DNA of 64,000 bases from Ilyobacter_A sp963668015. GTDB lineage: Bacteria; Fusobacteriota; Fusobacteriia; Fusobacteriales; Fusobacteriaceae. Position 1 is the first letter of the stretch. Each line of letters starts with the position of its first letter. The stretch is taken from contig CAXXCR010000027.1 in the NCBI GenBank assembly GCA_963668015.2, positions 70,662 through 134,661 of the forward strand, given 5' to 3'. Under the pieces are notes generated by a model. That model saw only the letters and a list, made by a program, of their open reading frames with translations, was not told where the DNA came from and did not search any database. This document shows positions 61,985 through 64,000 of this stretch, in pieces. Both the position numbers and the translations under genes were made by a program.

Positions 61985-62907
61985 TTTACCACCCTTTTCA
62001 CAGCTTCATATAATCCAAGTTTTTTCAATGCTTTTCCTGTCTTTCTTCTTAAGATTTTGGACCCGTAATAGCTTCTAAAATTCCTCAAAATCTCCTGATC
62101 TTCTTCCAGGCTCTCAGAAAACAAAGTTTTGTCAATACCAGTATCAAGTTTCACAGAACAAGACTTGCTTCTGTTGCAGTGAACTCCCGTACCGTCCATT
62201 CCTATATTTTGCACTTTAGATACTACCGGATAAATGCAGTAGCTTTCATCTTTAAACTGGCTGTAGCACCATCTTATAGCCCAAGAATCAATCTTGCCTT
62301 CCATTTGGTCTTTTAGCATATCCACCATATCATTCCCACCGCGATTAAATAATTTCTGCTGTTTTTTATCTGAAATAAATTGAGAGTAATCTCCTACCTC
62401 CCAATCATTTTTCCCCCATCTGTCTTTCCAGGTCGCCCAGCCCCAGGAACAGGCTCTAGGCGACAAATATATTTCCTTATTATAATTTTCCGGGATTTCT
62501 ATCGGCAGATTATAGGCGCTTATTGACCATATTTTTCTGTTTTCCTCATAAAAATTTAGCGCTCCATTCATGTACTCTAAAAAATTAACAGATGTAATCA
62601 GATCATCTTCTAAAACAATAATTTTGCCGTACTCGTCTATAATTTCTGTTACCCCGGAAATTATAGAGTTTGCCAAACCTTTATTTTTCACAGATTCTTT
62701 TATGCTTACGCTTTTAAATCCGCTTATTGTTTTTATATATTCTCTTACTTTTTTTACATTTTCAAGAGACTCTTCATTTTTAGAAGCATCTGAAAATATA
62801 AAAAGTTCACTCTCAGAAGCCAAGCTGTTGTTTTTTAATGCTTCTACAGTTTTTCGGGTATGTTCCGGCCTGTCATAGACAAACAATACAATCGGGGCAA
62901 ATTCCAT
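61981..62907 (-). CDS. Glycosyltransferase, HlpA-like family
   Basis: A 308-residue transferase paralogous to 24916-25851. It has PIVLFVYDRPEHTRKTVEALKNN near the N-terminus, KIIVLEDDLITSVNFLEYMNGALNFYEE near 95, and SPRACSWGWATWKDRWGKND near 150. GVHCNRSKSC near 240 resembles the Cys/Thr pattern of the other copy. GGAGGAG precedes the ATG, and the stop overlaps the next gene's ATG. It is the first intact gene after the broken sugar transferase at the right edge. Confidence 0.83.
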   Translation of the reverse strand: MEFAPIVLFVYDRPEHTRKTVEALKNNSLASESELFIFSDASKNEESLENVKKVREYIKTISGFKSVSIKESVKNKGLANSIISGVTEIIDEYGKIIVLEDDLITSVNFLEYMNGALNFYEENRKIWSISAYNLPIEIPENYNKEIYLSPRACSWGWATWKDRWGKNDWEVGDYSQFISDKKQQKLFNRGGNDMVDMLKDQMEGKIDSWAIRWCYSQFKDESYCIYPVVSKVQNIGMDGTGVHCNRSKSCSVKLDTGIDKTLFSESLEEDQEILRNFRSYYGSKILRRKTGKALKKLGLYEAVKRVVK

Positions 62908-62941
62908 TATTCTCCTCCAAATTCTTTGATTTTCGCAGCTC

Positions 62942-64000
62942 CTATCTTCCCCTTCCGAACAACACTATTCTCAAAGTTTTAAGTATTATCAGAGCATCCA
63001 TTACAAAATCCTGGTATTTTATATAATAAAGATCATACTCCAATTTGCAAAGTGACTCATCCATACTGGCACCATAATGGTACATTACCTGCGCCCAGCC
63101 GTTAGCCCTGGAAGAACCGAATGCCTCATATTATAGAAAGGCACCTTCTTTTTCAGTCTGTCCACAAAAACAGGTCTTTCCGGCCTTGGGCCGACAAAGC
63201 TCATGTCGCCTTTTAAGATGTTCCAGAGCTGTGGGAGCTCGTCTATCCTAGTTTTTCTTATAAGCCTCCCAACCTTGGTTATGCGCGGGTCATTTTCCCC
63301 GGCCCAAACAGGGCCATTTTTTTCGGCACCTTTAATCATAGATCTGAATTTTAAAATATTGAAAGTCTTCCCGTTAAGCCCCACCCTTTCCTGGGAAAAA
63401 AATACAGGACTAGCAGTGTCGATCTTTATAGATATTGCCGTGAGAAGCATAATAGGCATCGTAAATACAAGCATAAACAGGGAAATTATAATATCCAGCA
63501 CCCTCTTCAGTTTTTTTTTGGTACCTGTTATGGTAGATATTGAATCCGCTGCTGAAAGTAAGCCATTCCTCGTCTATGCTGTCTACATCTATCCTCCAAC
63601 GAACTTCCTCGCTAAAGGTAAAATAATCCCTTATCTCTATGCCGTTTGTTTGAGTTCCAAAAGCACCTTTATACGCTGCTTGCTTAACTCCTTATCAATA
63701 ACAACTATCTTGTCACCTTGTACGTATTAACAATCTTTTGCAAATCATCATAGGAACCTAAACAGGTTTCATCATCTTTATCCGTATCTGTCAAATAACC
63801 GATATAGTTATAGTTTTTATCTATTCGTACGGCTTCCCTAATCTTTTCAGTTTTGCCGTTCTCCCCTAAAACCATAATTCTTTCCCTGCGCTTTTTGGAT
63901 TTCAAAAGCAAAAATTTCGTTGTGTTTTCCAGCACTGTAATTATTAGAAATATCAACAGTACCTTTTCGGAGCGGTAGAACAGGAAAAATATCAGGGCAC
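62942..64000 (-). pseudogene. Undecaprenyl-phosphate sugar phosphotransferase, frameshifted and cut by window edge
   Basis: Reading through several frames gives a WbaP/WcaJ-like protein. Its parts in order: a membrane segment and KSKKRRERIMVLGENGKTEK (63840-63957), then VLLELKQTNGIEIRDYFTFS. Next come DIIISLFMLVFTMPIML, FNILKFRSMIKGAEKNG, RKTRIDELPQLWNILKGDMS and VGPRPERPVFVDRL, ending GWAQVMYHYGASMDESL to LFGRGR. Frame joins fall near 63705 and 63650 (one base missing each), at the A9 run 63511-63519 (one extra base) and near 63105 (one G missing). No fragment alone would work. An intact relative is at 47184. Cause: decay or sequence errors. Confidence 0.82.

Noticed and set aside
1..64000. 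Many open frames opposite to or inside real genes (for example opposite gltB, gmd and rfbG)
   Set aside because: They lack family motifs and good ribosome sites, and are fully covered by recognised genes in another frame.
1..64000. tRNA or rRNA genes
   Set aside because: No cloverleaf with a GTTCRANNC-like T-loop or rRNA-like sequence was noticed in the spacers.

Overview
The window is low-GC DNA from a Gram-negative anaerobe-like bacterium. Gene content and order (rarA-hisS-aspS, secG, gpmI, tpiA, and a rluD-rnhB-yraN-comF string), very A+T-rich spacers, strong GGAGG ribosome sites with several TTG/GTG starts, and an envelope with a TolC-type outer-membrane channel all fit Fusobacteriota (Ilyobacter, Propionigenium or Fusobacterium relatives). 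That placement is inferred from protein style, not from a search.

Positions 1-10150 hold housekeeping genes, all on the minus strand: aspS (cut by the window edge), hisS, rarA, secG, gpmI, tpiA, an unknown gene, comF, a zinc-ribbon protein, yraN, rnhB and rluD. Positions 10559-16486 hold the glutamate synthase pair gltB-gltD. Several of these units end in clear intrinsic terminators.

From about 17 kb to the right edge the window is one large accessory region for surface polysaccharide (O-antigen or capsule). Most genes are on the minus strand, interrupted by two plus-strand operons (20.0-23.6 kb and 29.6-32.5 kb). It encodes GDP-fucose synthesis (manC, gmd, fcl), a CDP-6-deoxyhexose pathway (rfbF, rfbG, a 3,5-epimerase-like protein and a reductase), two or more epimerases, about a dozen glycosyltransferases, a Wzx flippase, three Wzy/WaaL-type membrane proteins, an initiating sugar-phosphate transferase plus a decayed second one, and a chain-length protein with a separate tyrosine kinase. 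Next to these lie a TolC/HlyD pair, an O-acetylation module (MBOAT plus SGNH-like protein), a secreted beta-helix protein, and three members of an unrecognised membrane protein family.

The right part (55.6-58.8 kb) holds three ~345-bp repeats in the same orientation. Each sits just downstream of a minus-strand gene, so that galE and a glycosyltransferase are bracketed like cassettes. An internally shortened fourth copy lies beyond gltD. Each full repeat has terminal inverted repeats and two inner inverted pairs in interleaved order. Three genes are broken or recoded: an oxidoreductase with an in-frame UGA at a usual Trp position, a glycosyltransferase whose frame breaks at an A8 run, and a sugar transferase at the right edge with at least four single-base indels. 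No tRNA, rRNA, CRISPR array or transposase gene was seen.
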